The translations under genes were made by a program, and so were the position numbers. Below are positions 1 to 8,320 of a stretch of DNA of 64,000 nucleotides, in pieces (the stretch's first letter is position 1; each line of letters begins with the position of its first letter). Location: assembly GCF_014654205.1 (NCBI RefSeq), contig NZ_BNAW01000004.1, positions 62,001 to 126,000 of the forward strand. The letters run 5' to 3'. The notes below the pieces were generated by a model that was not told the DNA's origin, made no database searches, and saw nothing but the letters and a program-made list of their open reading frames with translations. The stretch comes from Amycolatopsis bullii. GTDB lineage: Bacteria; Actinomycetota; Actinomycetes; Mycobacteriales; Pseudonocardiaceae.

Positions 1-36
1 CAGCACGTCGAAGCGGCGTTCCTCCGCGTTGGCCAC
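1..36 (-). CDS. hrcA: Heat-inducible transcription repressor HrcA, first 12 codons only
   Basis: Only the start of the gene is in the window. A GTG codon on the minus strand opens a frame reading MANAEERRFDVL, which matches the N-terminus of actinobacterial HrcA (typically A-x-E-x-RRFxVLRAIV), the repressor of chaperone operons that binds CIRCE. An AGGTGAGGA purine stretch lies just upstream. HrcA is expected a few genes downstream of hemW and upstream of dnaJ, and hemW lies on the same strand at 25.3-26.5 kb, which fits. No CIRCE inverted repeat is visible in the bases before the gene. The call rests on 12 residues plus synteny. Confidence 0.72.
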   Translation of the reverse strand, partial: MANAEERRFDVL

Positions 37-245
37 CGGTTCCTCACCTACCTCGCTCGCTGCTCGATCCGAGTTTACGGAAGCCTGAGCCGGTCGCGCT
101 CAACGCGGGCCGCCCGCGCCGGGTAAAGAGCACGCAAACCGGCGCCCATGCATTGTTCTGGAATCAAATTCCCGCTTGAACGGGGAACCGAAAACCGGTT
201 TGCTCCCTCTGATCCCCGTATCATTCCCCGACTGACGAGGTCGCC

Positions 246-656
246 GTGAACAATTTTGTCCCGGCTTCGGCCGGAATGCCCGAAATCGCCCGCCGCGCGG
301 CCGAGGCGAAGGAGCGGCTGGCCCGGGTCTCGGCGACCGCCACGAGCTCCGACGGGGCCGTCACGGTCACCGTCAACACCGCCGGTGCGCTGCAGGAACT
401 CAGCTTCGGACCGCGTGCGGACGAGCTGCCGCGGACCCGGCTGGCCCAGGCGGTCCTGGCCGCGGCGCGCCGGGCCCAGCTCGACGCGGCCCAGCAGCTG
501 ACCGGCATCATGGCGCCGGTGATCGGCGAGCGCAGCGCGGCGATGGAATTCCTCAAGGAACAGATTCCGGCGCCCGAAGTCCCCGCCGAAGAAGTGCGCC
601 GGAAACCGCCGTCCGACGACGACTTCGGCGGCCCGATCCTGCGCCGGGGGCTCTGA
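246..656 (+). CDS. YbaB/EbfC family nucleoid-associated-like protein
   Basis: A 136-aa protein with the YbaB/EbfC layout: an N-terminal helix (residues 10-30), a central beta segment near 37-53 with the family-type pattern VTVTVNTAGALQELSFGP, then a long C-terminal helix (64-100) and a charged, Pro-rich tail. YbaB proteins bind DNA as dimers, but actinobacterial relatives of this length usually sit in type VII secretion loci and their role there is unknown. It is first in a four-gene run; its stop overlaps the next start (TGATGG). A GTG start is chosen because GAGG lies 6-9 nt upstream and no ATG precedes the conserved region. Confidence 0.75.
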   Translation: MNNFVPASAGMPEIARRAAEAKERLARVSATATSSDGAVTVTVNTAGALQELSFGPRADELPRTRLAQAVLAAARRAQLDAAQQLTGIMAPVIGERSAAMEFLKEQIPAPEVPAEEVRRKPPSDDDFGGPILRRGL

Positions 657-973
657 TGGCGATGAAGGTCGACTTCGACGTCCTCGGCGGCCACGAGGAC
701 GAGATCCGCGAGATCGCCGCCCAGGTCCAGCAGGCGCTCGACGCCGCGGGCACCGCGCAGGCCCTCGACTTCGACGCGTTCGGTCTGGTCGGGCAGGTCT
801 TCGCACTCCCCATCCAGGCGTGGATCGACACGGCCGACAGCTTCCTCGCCGCGGCCGTCGAAGCCGGCCACGAAGTCGCGGACCGGGTGAAGACCGCGCA
901 CACGGCGTTCCGCGAGCACGAGGACAGGACAAAGTGCCTGATCGAAGGCATCGGCAAGGAGCTGCCCGCATGA
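656..973 (+). CDS. EspC-like ESX/type VII secretion-associated small protein
   Basis: A 105-aa, almost entirely helical acidic protein. It resembles the ESX-1 EspC family (T7SS_ESX_EspC) in length and in its central D-A-F-G-x-V-G-Q-x-F segment at about residues 40-50, followed by a second long helix. Such proteins are small secretion partners of larger ESX substrates. It overlaps the upstream YbaB-like gene by one base and the downstream gene by four bases (ATGA), so the three are almost certainly translated together. It has no WXG motif and no signal peptide. The family call rests on overall pattern rather than a strict motif. Confidence 0.65.
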   Translation: MAMKVDFDVLGGHEDEIREIAAQVQQALDAAGTAQALDFDAFGLVGQVFALPIQAWIDTADSFLAAAVEAGHEVADRVKTAHTAFREHEDRTKCLIEGIGKELPA

Positions 974-2151
974 CGGAGAATGCGCTGGTCGCCACGGCGG
1001 AGTCGCCGGGCGGCTTCTGGAGCGGCATGGGCGACGGTTCGAAGGGCGAGCTGGACAACCTCAATGCGCAGACGGGCGGCGCGGGCATCTTCAGCGACGC
1101 CGCGTCGACGCTCACCGATGCTCGCAACGGCGACTGGGGCAACCTCGCCATGGACGTCGGCACCGACGCCCTCGACCTGCTCGGCGCGGCGATGGACCCG
1201 CTCGGGACCCTGGCGAGCGCGGGTGTCGGCTGGCTGATCGAGCACATCAGCTTCCTCAAGGACGGCCTCGACAAGCTCGCCGGCAAGCCCGAAGCCATCA
1301 CCGCCAAGGCCGTGACCTGGACGAACATCGCGAAGCAGCTCACCGAGACGGCCGAGAGCTACGAGCAGACGGCGAAGAAGGTCGGGCAGTCGTTCAGCGA
1401 CTGCGGCTCCGCGGAGGCCTACCAGCGGACGGCCGAGAGCTACGTCGGCGTCCTGCGCGGCGCGGCTTCGCACGCCCAAGGCGCGTCGACGGCGATGAAC
1501 GTCGGCGCGGCACTGGTCGGCACCGAGCGCGGGCTGATCAGGGACATGATCTCGTCGTTCGTGGGCGAGCTGATCGTCAAGGCGCTGGCCGCGCTGGCGG
1601 CGTCGTGGTGCACCTTCGGCGGGACGATCGCGGCGTTCATCGCGGACACGGTCATCGAGGGCGGCGTGCTGGCGGAGAAGATCAGCACGCGCATCGCGAA
1701 GATCGTCGAGAAGCTGGAGGGCCTGGCCAAGGGCGCGGGCAAGTCCAAGGCGGCCCTCGAAGGGGCGGCGAACGCGCTGAAGAAGGCCGGGAAGGCGGCC
1801 GACCGGATCGTGGACAAGAGCGTCGAGACGGCGGCGGGCATCGAGCGCCGGGCGAACGAGCTGAAGCAGGCGGGCCGCGAGGCGAAGTCCGCCGAGGAGA
1901 CGGCGAAGGGCTGGAGCGACGCCGCCAAGGAGCACGTTCCCGGCCGGGAGAAACTCGAAGGACCGGGCAAGTACTCCGAGGAGGGCCGCAGCGTCCTGAA
2001 CCAGCACAAGGTCCTCGACCCGAACGAGAAGGTGCACTGGAACACCGCCGACACCATCGGCGTGGCGACCGAGGGCCGCCGCCAAGAGAACGAGCAGTAC
2101 GACCGCTACCACGAGGCCGAGGAGGCCTACGAGAAGGAGCACCCCGAGTGA
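970..2151 (+). CDS. Large helical type VII secretion substrate-like protein (candidate effector)
   Basis: A 393-aa protein. Residues 1-40 are Gly/Asp-rich. Residues 90-190 form a WXG100/PPE-like helical region (VTWTNIAKQLTETAESYEQ). A hydrophobic Ala-rich stretch at 195-235 is followed by Lys/Ala-rich coiled-coil-like helices at 240-330. The tail at 330-393 is very charged and ends in EKEHPE. ATG at 970 is chosen because it overlaps the preceding stop by four bases; the frame is open further upstream, but that part reads as Arg-rich shadow. No known toxin domain is recognised in the tail. The next gene, overlapping by GTGA, encodes a membrane protein that could be its immunity or anchoring partner (inference). 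Confidence 0.6.
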   Translation: MTENALVATAESPGGFWSGMGDGSKGELDNLNAQTGGAGIFSDAASTLTDARNGDWGNLAMDVGTDALDLLGAAMDPLGTLASAGVGWLIEHISFLKDGLDKLAGKPEAITAKAVTWTNIAKQLTETAESYEQTAKKVGQSFSDCGSAEAYQRTAESYVGVLRGAASHAQGASTAMNVGAALVGTERGLIRDMISSFVGELIVKALAALAASWCTFGGTIAAFIADTVIEGGVLAEKISTRIAKIVEKLEGLAKGAGKSKAALEGAANALKKAGKAADRIVDKSVETAAGIERRANELKQAGREAKSAEETAKGWSDAAKEHVPGREKLEGPGKYSEEGRSVLNQHKVLDPNEKVHWNTADTIGVATEGRRQENEQYDRYHEAEEAYEKEHPE

Positions 2152-2642
2152 ACGACCGGCCCGAGGTGGAACTGGCCAACCGCAACGGCCGCCTCCACCC
2201 CGCGCAGCGCGGCGCGCTGCTCGACCTGACCTTCTGGCTGACGGCGGCGGTCGTCATCGCCGGTCTCGTGGTGACGGTGAGCCTCGCCCTCGTGGCCACG
2301 ACCGCGGGCGAGGTGCTGGGCACCGTTGTCCCGCTCCTGGCGATCACCGGCTGGTTCGCGTTCGTCTGCTGGCGCCGCCTGGCCGACGCCTTCGGTGGAC
2401 GGCTGGCCGTGGTCACGGGCTGGACGCACGACTTCGGCACCGCGCGTCTCACCGACGAGTACCCGATCGGCCTGCACCGCAGCCCGGAGGGGTTCAAGAG
2501 CCTCGAGTCGTTCAGCCTCCGCGCCGGCGGCCGGACCTACCCGCTGGAGCGCAAGCTCCGCGAGCGGATCCGGCCCGACCGGGTCAACACCGTCCTGATC
2601 GCCCCGCGGTCGAAGGTCCTGATCAACGTCCTCCCGGCTTAG
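2148..2642 (+). CDS. Two-helix membrane protein, last gene of the T7SS-associated operon
   Basis: A 164-aa protein. Two hydrophobic segments at about residues 27-50 and 55-75 are followed by a soluble C-terminal domain of some 85 residues (RLTDEYPIGLHRSPEGF onward) that looks beta-rich. The GTG start at 2148 shares GTGA with the upstream stop, indicating translational coupling. No family is recognised. Its position behind a large secreted-type protein makes an immunity, chaperone or anchoring role conceivable, but nothing in the sequence proves it. A strong hairpin follows four bases after the stop. Confidence 0.6.
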   Translation: MNDRPEVELANRNGRLHPAQRGALLDLTFWLTAAVVIAGLVVTVSLALVATTAGEVLGTVVPLLAITGWFAFVCWRRLADAFGGRLAVVTGWTHDFGTARLTDEYPIGLHRSPEGFKSLESFSLRAGGRTYPLERKLRERIRPDRVNTVLIAPRSKVLINVLPA

Positions 2643-2645
2643 GAC

Positions 2646-2669
2646 GGGCACTTTCACGGGAAAGTGCCC
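2646..2669. terminator. Bidirectional hairpin terminator
   Basis: GGGCACTTTC and GAAAGTGCCC form a perfect 10-bp stem with an ACGG loop. It lies between the convergent ends of the T7SS-type operon (plus) and the aldo/keto reductase (minus), so it can serve both. There is no U tract, as is common in high-GC actinomycetes. Confidence 0.8.
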
Positions 2670-2672
2670 CCG

Positions 2673-3725
2673 TCAGCGGCGCGCTTCGATCACCAGGTCC
2701 CCGCGGGTCACCTTGCGGAGGTGGTCGCCGGCGAGCACGTCGTGCGGGTAGCCCAGCTCGATCGCGGAGACCTCCTCCAGGCGAGCCAGGTGCGCGGCGG
2801 TGAAGGCGACCTCCAGCGCGCCCAGGTTGTCCTCCAGCTGCGCGGGGGTGCGAGCACCGACGATCGGGGCCGTCACCGCCGGGTTCCGCAGCGTCCAGGC
2901 CAGCCCGGCCTGGGCCGGCGTGCAGTCGAGCTCGGCGGCCACCTCCGTCACCACCTCGGCTATCGCGAGGTTCCGCTCGGTCACCATGCCCAGCCCGGCG
3001 TTGAAGCCCGCGCGGGTCCCGGGTTCCGGCGCGGCCGGGTCGGCGCGGCGGTACTTGCCGGTGAGCAGGCCGCCGGCCAGCGGCGAGTACGGGATCACGC
3101 CCAAGCCGAGCGCCCGGGCCATCGGGATCAGGTCCCGCTCGCCGGCCCGGTTGACGAGGTTGTATTCGATCTGCAGCGCGACCAGCGGCGCCCAGCCGCG
3201 CAGGTCGGCGATCGCCTGCATGCGGGAGACCTCCCACGCCGGGGCGTTGGACATCGCCACGTACAGGACCTTGCCCTGGCGCACCAGATCGTCCAGCCCG
3301 CGCAGGATCTCCTCGACCGGCGTCGTGAAGTCCCAGACGTGCAGGTAGAGCAGGTCGACGTAGTCCGTGCCCAGCTGCCGCAGGCTGGCCTCCACCGACG
3401 CGAACAGGCTCTTGCGGTGCGGGCCCCCGGAATTCGGGTCGCCGGGCCTGCGCAACGTCGAGTACTTCGTCGCCAGCACCAGGCGCTCGCGGCGCCCGCG
3501 CGCGAACTCGCCGAGCAGGCGCTCCGAGCTGCCGTCGGTGTAGGTGTTCGCGGTGTCGACGAAGTTGCCGCCGCGCTCGACGTAGGTGTCGAACAGCTTG
3601 CGCGCCTCGTCCTTCTCCGCGCCCCAGCCCCACTCGGTGCCGAAGGTCGCCGTGCCCAGGGCCAGCGGGGACACCCGCAGCCCGGACCGGCCCAGCAGCC
3701 GGTAGGTGTCGAGGGTGAGGGACAT
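2673..3725 (-). CDS. Aldo/keto reductase
   Basis: A 350-aa NADPH-dependent oxidoreductase of the AKR superfamily, an (alpha/beta)8 barrel reducing aldehydes or ketones. The catalytic tetrad is visible: Asp57 (NFVDTANTY), Tyr62, Lys87 (LVLATKYS) and His129 (LLYLHVWD). The C-terminal cofactor region (PIVGARTPAQLEDNLGALE) is also typical. The physiological substrate cannot be told. It is divergent from an XRE regulator with 114 bp between the two starts, a common actinobacterial pairing in which the regulator controls the reductase. It starts at ATG with GGAGG upstream. Confidence 0.92.
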   Translation of the reverse strand: MSLTLDTYRLLGRSGLRVSPLALGTATFGTEWGWGAEKDEARKLFDTYVERGGNFVDTANTYTDGSSERLLGEFARGRRERLVLATKYSTLRRPGDPNSGGPHRKSLFASVEASLRQLGTDYVDLLYLHVWDFTTPVEEILRGLDDLVRQGKVLYVAMSNAPAWEVSRMQAIADLRGWAPLVALQIEYNLVNRAGERDLIPMARALGLGVIPYSPLAGGLLTGKYRRADPAAPEPGTRAGFNAGLGMVTERNLAIAEVVTEVAAELDCTPAQAGLAWTLRNPAVTAPIVGARTPAQLEDNLGALEVAFTAAHLARLEEVSAIELGYPHDVLAGDHLRKVTRGDLVIEARR

Positions 3726-3801
3726 CGGTCCTCCTGTGCTCGTGATCCGTCGGGCACCAGCCTGTGCGCACCGCGGACCGGGGGTAAGGGAGCGGGCTTC
3801 C

Positions 3802-3818
3802 TGGGAACACGAGTCCCA
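3802..3818. promoter_or_regulatory. Candidate operator between aldo/keto reductase and XRE regulator
   Basis: TGGGA-N7-TCCCA is a short perfect inverted repeat in the divergent promoter region, 22-38 bp before the XRE start. It is a plausible site for the neighbouring regulator, but the arms are only 5 bp. Confidence 0.35.
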
Positions 3819-3839
3819 CCCGCGGCGGTTGGACCGGAC

Positions 3840-4664
3840 ATGATCACCCCGACCGGCGAGCTGGCCGCGTTCCTGCGGACCCGGCGCGAGCGCCTGGACC
3901 CGCGCGACCTCGGCCTGCCCGCGCGCCGGCAGGCCCGGCGGACTCCGGGGCTGCGCCGCGAAGAGGTGGCCGAACTGGCCGGCGTCAGCACCGACTACGT
4001 CGTGCGGCTGGAGCAGGGGCGCGGCCTGCGGCCCTCGGCGGACGTGGTGGCGGCGCTGTCCCGGGCGCTGCGCCTGAGCCCCGCCGAACGCGCCTACCTC
4101 TTCAATCTGACCGGGCAGCGCCCGCGTGCCGCCACCGAGCCCGCCACCGCCGCGGTGCCGTCACTGGCCCGGCTGGTCGCCGACCTGTCGCCGCTGCCGG
4201 CCATGCTGATGAACCACCGCTACGACGTCCTGTCCTGGAACGGCGAGATGGCGGCACTGCTGCTGGACTTCGGCACCCTGCCACCGTCGCGGCGCAACGC
4301 GATGTGGGTGTGCCTGCGGCACCCGGAGATCCGCGAGTCCTACGTCGACCGCGAGCGCGTGGTGCGCGAGGGCATCGCCCACCTGCGCACCGCGTGGGCC
4401 GCCCACCCGGAAGATCCGGCGTTGCTCGGCCTCATCGCCGAATGCCTCCGGGACGAGGACTTCGCGCGGCTGTGGGCCGAGCGGGACGTCGAGGCCACCG
4501 GCCGCGGGAGCAAGGTGCTGCGCCATCCCGCGGCCGGCGTCCTCGCGGTGGACTTCGAAGTGCTCCTGCCCATCCAGGACACCGATCAGCGGGTGCTGAT
4601 CGGCCGTCCCGCGGACGAGGCGAGCCGGGCCGCGCTCAGGAGTTGCGTGGGAAGCCCAGGTTGA
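3840..4664 (+). CDS. XRE-family regulator with MmyB-like ligand-binding domain
   Basis: A 274-aa protein. Residues 5-80 form a helix-turn-helix of the XRE type, with the signature RRTPGLRREEVAELAGVSTDYVVRLEQG at about 33-60. Residues 105-265 match the MmyB-like domain (MLMNHRYDVLSWNGEMAALL; the HP-E-I-R region), which in relatives binds fatty acid-like ligands. ATG at 3840 gives the usual N-terminus (TGELAAFLRTRRERL); upstream in-frame sequence is not conserved-looking. The last 29 bp overlap the convergent mmsA gene. It probably controls the divergent aldo/keto reductase. Confidence 0.9.
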   Translation: MITPTGELAAFLRTRRERLDPRDLGLPARRQARRTPGLRREEVAELAGVSTDYVVRLEQGRGLRPSADVVAALSRALRLSPAERAYLFNLTGQRPRAATEPATAAVPSLARLVADLSPLPAMLMNHRYDVLSWNGEMAALLLDFGTLPPSRRNAMWVCLRHPEIRESYVDRERVVREGIAHLRTAWAAHPEDPALLGLIAECLRDEDFARLWAERDVEATGRGSKVLRHPAAGVLAVDFEVLLPIQDTDQRVLIGRPADEASRAALRSCVGSPG

Positions 4665-6126
4665 CCCCGGCGTGCGAGCGGTCCGGCCAGCGCGAGGTGA
4701 CCACCTTCGTCCGGGTGAAGAAGTGGAACCCCTCCGGCCCGTACGCGTGGCTGTCGCCGAACAGCGAGTCCTTCCAGCCGCCGAAGGAGTAGTACCCGAC
4801 CGGGACCGGGATCGGGACGTTGACCCCGACCATGCCCACCTCGACCTCGTTCTGGAACCGCCGCGCGGCCGCGCCGTCGCCGGTGAAGATCGCCACTCCG
4901 TTGCCGTACGGGTTGGCGTTGACCAGCTCCAAAGCCTCGTCGTACGAAGCCGTCCGCGCGACCGACAGCACCGGGCCGAAGATCTCGTCCGTGTAGATCG
5001 ACATGTCGGTGCGGACGTGGTCGAACAGCGTCGGGCCGAGCCAGAAGCCGTCGCCGGGCACCTCGATCCCCCGGCCGTCCACCACCAGCGAAGCACCGGC
5101 CGTCACCCCGGCGTCCACATAGGACGAAACCCGGCTGTGGTGCGCCGCCGTCACCAGCGGGCCCATCTCCGACTCCGGGTCGCGGCCGTCGCCGACGCGC
5201 AGCCGGGACATCCGCTCGGTGATCTTCGCGACGAGAGCGTCGCCGACCGGGTCGACGGCCACCACCACCGACACCGCCATGCACCGCTCCCCCGCCGAGC
5301 CGAACCCGGCCGACACCGCGGCGTCGGCAGCGAGGTCGAGGTCGGCGTCCGGCAGCACCACCATGTGGTTCTTCGCCCCGCCGAGGGCCTGGACGCGCTT
5401 GCCGTGCCGGGTGCCGGTTTCGTAGACGTACCGCGCGATCGGCGTCGACCCGACGAACGAGATCGCCTTGACGTCCGAGTGGGTCAGCAGCCCGTCGACG
5501 GCCACCTTGTCGCCGTGCAGCACGTTGAGCGCGCCCGCGGGCAGCCCGGCCTCGGCGAACAGCTCCGCGATGAACACCGCCGCCGACGGGTCCTTCTCGC
5601 TCGGCTTGAGCACGACGGTGTTCCCGCAGGCCAGCGCGTTGGGAACGAACCACAGCGGCACCATGGCCGGGAAGTTGAACGGCGAGATCACGCCGACCAC
5701 GCCCAGCGGCTGGGCGATCGAATAGACGTCGACGCCGGTGGAGGCGTTCTCGCTGAACCCGCCCTTGAGCAGCTGGGCGGCGCCGCAGGCGAACTCGACG
5801 TTCTCGATCGCGCGGGCGATCTCGCCGGCCGCGTCGGACTCGACCTTGCCGTGCTCGCTGGTGATGATCTTCGCCAGCTCGTGCTTGCGGGCGGACAACA
5901 GCTCGCGGAAGGCGAACAGCACCCGCGTCCGGCCGGCCAGTGACGTCCCGCGCCAGCCCGGCAGCGCCGCCTTGGCCGCGGCGACGGCCGCTTCGACCTC
6001 GGCGTCACCGGCGAAGTCGACGTGCGCCCGGACTTCCCCGGTGGCCGGGTCGAAGACCTCGCCGGACCGCGCGGCGGTCCCGGTGAACGACTTGCCGTCG
6101 ATCCAGTGGCTGATGCGGTCGGTCAC
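4636..6126 (-). CDS. mmsA: Methylmalonate-semialdehyde dehydrogenase (CoA-acylating)
   Basis: A 496-aa ALDH-superfamily enzyme converting (methyl)malonate semialdehyde to propionyl- or acetyl-CoA in valine, thymine and inositol breakdown. Visible features are Asn151 in SPFNFP, the NAD-binding KPSE (174-177), FVGST (224-228) and catalytic Cys282 in FGSAGERCMA. The general-base Glu of other ALDHs is replaced by Asn in GGAKNH (about 253), which is normal for this subfamily. The C-terminal GGWKDSLFGD and YGPEGFHFFTRTK segments are also typical. It begins at GTG (VTDRISHWIDG) and is divergent from a PucR-type activator. Confidence 0.93.
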   Translation of the reverse strand: MTDRISHWIDGKSFTGTAARSGEVFDPATGEVRAHVDFAGDAEVEAAVAAAKAALPGWRGTSLAGRTRVLFAFRELLSARKHELAKIITSEHGKVESDAAGEIARAIENVEFACGAAQLLKGGFSENASTGVDVYSIAQPLGVVGVISPFNFPAMVPLWFVPNALACGNTVVLKPSEKDPSAAVFIAELFAEAGLPAGALNVLHGDKVAVDGLLTHSDVKAISFVGSTPIARYVYETGTRHGKRVQALGGAKNHMVVLPDADLDLAADAAVSAGFGSAGERCMAVSVVVAVDPVGDALVAKITERMSRLRVGDGRDPESEMGPLVTAAHHSRVSSYVDAGVTAGASLVVDGRGIEVPGDGFWLGPTLFDHVRTDMSIYTDEIFGPVLSVARTASYDEALELVNANPYGNGVAIFTGDGAAARRFQNEVEVGMVGVNVPIPVPVGYYSFGGWKDSLFGDSHAYGPEGFHFFTRTKVVTSRWPDRSHAGVNLGFPRNS

Positions 6127-6201
6127 GGCGGGCACTCCTCGCGTTCGGCAACATCCCGACACGAGTCTCCGTGCGAGCGCCACGCCAGGCCATCGGCAAC
6201 G

Positions 6202-6229
6202 TGTACGGACTCGCCGTCGCGGCCGTACA
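6202..6229. promoter_or_regulatory. Candidate operator between mmsA and the PucR regulator
   Basis: TGTACGG-N14-CCGTACA is a perfect 7-bp inverted repeat in the 132-bp divergent intergenic region, 30-57 bp upstream of the PucR-type start. The position suits a regulator acting on both promoters. No PucR consensus is applied here. Confidence 0.4.
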
Positions 6230-6258
6230 GTCTGTCCCTGCCGATCACTCGAGGAGCC

Positions 6259-7896
6259 ATGTACCCGACCGTCGCCGAGGTCCTCGCGCTGCCGGTGCTG
6301 CGCCAGGGCCGCCCGCACGTCGTCGCCGGCGCCGCCGGGCTCGACGCGCCGGTGCGCTGGGCGCACGTCGCCGAGGTCGCCGACATCGCGCACCTGCTGC
6401 GCGGCGGCGAGCTGGTGCTGACCACCGGCGTCGCGCTGCCCGACGACGGCCGGGCGCTCGCCCGGTACGTCGCCGACCTGGCCGGGGTGGGTGCCGCCGG
6501 TGTCGTGGTCGAGCTGGTCCGGCACTGGAGCGACAAGCTGCCCGCCGCGCTGGTCGGCGCGGCCGAGGAGCACAACCTCCCCTTGGTGACGCTCTCGCGC
6601 GAGACGCGGTTCGTGAGCGTCACCGAGGCGGTGAACGGCCAGATCGTCGACGCCCAGGTCGCCGAGCTGCGCGCCGCCGAGCGCGTGCACGAGACGTTCA
6701 CCGCGCTGACGGTCGCGGGCGCCGAACCCGGCGTCGTCCTGGGCGAGGTCGCCCGGCTCACCGAGCAGCCGGTGGTGCTGGAGACGCTGTCGCACGAGGT
6801 CCTCGCCTACGACGCGGCCGGCACCGACCCGGCCGAGCTGCTCACCGGCTGGCCGTCCCGCTCACGGGTGGTCCAGGTCGGCGAGCGCACCGGCTACCAC
6901 CCGGGTTCGGGCTGGCTGGTGACCGTGGTCGGCGCGCGCGGGCACGACTGGGGACGGCTGATCCTGGTCTGCGCCGACCAGCCGCCGCACCGCCACCGGG
7001 TGGTCGCCGAGCGCGCCGCGTCCGCGCTGGCCGTGCACCGGCTGGTCGCGAAGGATTCCGACGGTCTCGAGCGCCAGGCCCACCGCGCGGTGCTCGCCGA
7101 GCTGCTGGCGTCCCCGGCGCCGACGGCCGAGCTGCTGGCCAGGGCCTCGGCGCTGGCCGTGCCGCTGCCCGGACGGCAGCTGGTCGGGCTGGCGGTCCGG
7201 CCGCGGCTGACCGGGACCGCGCGACCGGCGCTGTCGACGCCGCCGGTGCTGCGCGAGCTGGCCGAGGCGACGGTGCTCGCGGCCCGCCGCGCGAAGGTGT
7301 CGGCGCTGGTGGCGACGGACGACCTCGGCGTGCGAGCCCTGCTCGCGCTGTCCCCGGAGGCGAACGCCGACGCCGTCCTGCACCGGCTCGCCACCGACGT
7401 CCACGAGGCCCGCGCCAGCGCGCCGGGCGTGCTCGCGGTCGGCACGACGGTGACGTCCCCCGCCGACGCCCGCCGGACGTTGCTGGAAGCGGGCCAGGTC
7501 GCGGCGGCGGCCCTCGGCACGGGGGCCGAACGGGTGCTGCACCGCCTGTCGGACGTCCGCCTGCGCGGCCTCCTGCACCTGCTGTCCGGCGACGAGCGCG
7601 TGACGGCGTTCGCCTTCCGCGAGCTGGGCCCGCTGCTGCAGCGCGACGCCGCGACGGGCAGCCGTCTGCTGCAGGCGTTGCGCCATTACTGCGAGCAGGG
7701 CGGCAACAAGTCGGCGGCGGCCGCGGCGGCCCACACCTCCCGGACGGCGTACTACCAGCAGCTCGCCCGGATCGAGCAGGTCCTCGGGGTGCGGCTGGAG
7801 GAGCCGGAGTCGATGTTGTCGCTGTACGTCGCCCTGCTGGCGTGGGACCTCACCCGGCCGAGCGAAGAAGACTCACCCGGACGTGCAGCACAGTGA
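6259..7896 (+). CDS. PucR-family transcriptional regulator
   Basis: A 545-aa protein with the PucR architecture. The N-terminal PucR domain (residues 1-125, [21 protein letters not shown]) is followed by a degenerate GGDEF-like middle region and a C-terminal PucR-type helix-turn-helix at about 475-540 ([20 protein letters not shown]). The family controls purine, GABA or amino acid catabolism, often for a divergent dehydrogenase, as here with mmsA. ATG at 6259 has GAGGAG three bases upstream. The last four codons overlap the next gene's GTG start. Confidence 0.9.
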   Translation: MYPTVAEVLALPVLRQGRPHVVAGAAGLDAPVRWAHVAEVADIAHLLRGGELVLTTGVALPDDGRALARYVADLAGVGAAGVVVELVRHWSDKLPAALVGAAEEHNLPLVTLSRETRFVSVTEAVNGQIVDAQVAELRAAERVHETFTALTVAGAEPGVVLGEVARLTEQPVVLETLSHEVLAYDAAGTDPAELLTGWPSRSRVVQVGERTGYHPGSGWLVTVVGARGHDWGRLILVCADQPPHRHRVVAERAASALAVHRLVAKDSDGLERQAHRAVLAELLASPAPTAELLARASALAVPLPGRQLVGLAVRPRLTGTARPALSTPPVLRELAEATVLAARRAKVSALVATDDLGVRALLALSPEANADAVLHRLATDVHEARASAPGVLAVGTTVTSPADARRTLLEAGQVAAAALGTGAERVLHRLSDVRLRGLLHLLSGDERVTAFAFRELGPLLQRDAATGSRLLQALRHYCEQGGNKSAAAAAAHTSRTAYYQQLARIEQVLGVRLEEPESMLSLYVALLAWDLTRPSEEDSPGRAAQ

Positions 7897-8287
7897 TCGG
7901 CGCCGGACGGCCGATGACACCGATATGGCCCTGATCCCCTTCGCAGCATGCTTGCTGAGCATCGGCTGTCTGGCGCCGGCGCAACCCCCGGCCTCGACGC
8001 TGCAGCTGACCACCCACGACACCGCCGGCCGGATCGGCTCGGTGGTCCTGACGTGCGACCCGGCGGGCGGCACGCACCCCAAGCGCGACAAGGCGTGCGC
8101 GGTGCTGTCGGCAGCCGACGGCGACTTTTCGCGGATCACCGCGCGGCACCAGGCGTGCACGCTGATCTACGCCCCGGTGGAGGCGACGGCGATCGGGACG
8201 TGGCGCGGGAAACCGGTGTCGTTCAGCACGACGTACGCGAACCGCTGCGAGGCCGATCGCGACTCGGACGAGGTCTTCGCTTTCTGA
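7883..8287 (+). CDS. Subtilisin inhibitor-like (SSI family) secreted protein
   Basis: A 134-aa protein with an N-terminal export signal and an SSI domain (about residues 40-134). Family marks include VVLTCDPAGGTHPKRDKAC, the reactive-site loop CTLIYAPV, the W in GTWRGKPVSF, TTYANRC and a terminal VFAF. By alignment to SSI, the P1 residue would be the Leu of C-T-L-I, suggesting subtilisin/chymotrypsin-type targets. LLSIGC near residue 29 may be a lipobox, though Ser at -3 is atypical. GTG 7883 gives a basic n-region; ATG 7925 is the alternative. It overlaps the end of the PucR gene by 14 bp. Confidence 0.85.
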   Translation: MQHSDRRRTADDTDMALIPFAACLLSIGCLAPAQPPASTLQLTTHDTAGRIGSVVLTCDPAGGTHPKRDKACAVLSAADGDFSRITARHQACTLIYAPVEATAIGTWRGKPVSFSTTYANRCEADRDSDEVFAF

Positions 8288-8320
8288 CGCAGCTCTGCGA
8301 CAGCGGAACGGCATCACCCG

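Noticed and set aside
192-201. AAACCGGTTT palindrome and the weak TTCCC/GGGAA repeat before the YbaB-like gene
   Set aside because: Ten and five bp are short enough to occur by chance, and no regulator or promoter element supports them.
75-2142. Long minus-strand reading frames of 422 and 529 codons
   Set aside because: They are antisense to the T7SS-associated operon, rich in Arg/Pro/Ala without any domain, and start inside better-supported genes; typical shadows in high-GC DNA.
4636-6126. Possible inactive aldehyde dehydrogenase because the usual general-base Glu is missing
   Set aside because: Asn at that place is a normal feature of methylmalonate-semialdehyde dehydrogenases; catalytic Cys282 and Asn151 are intact.
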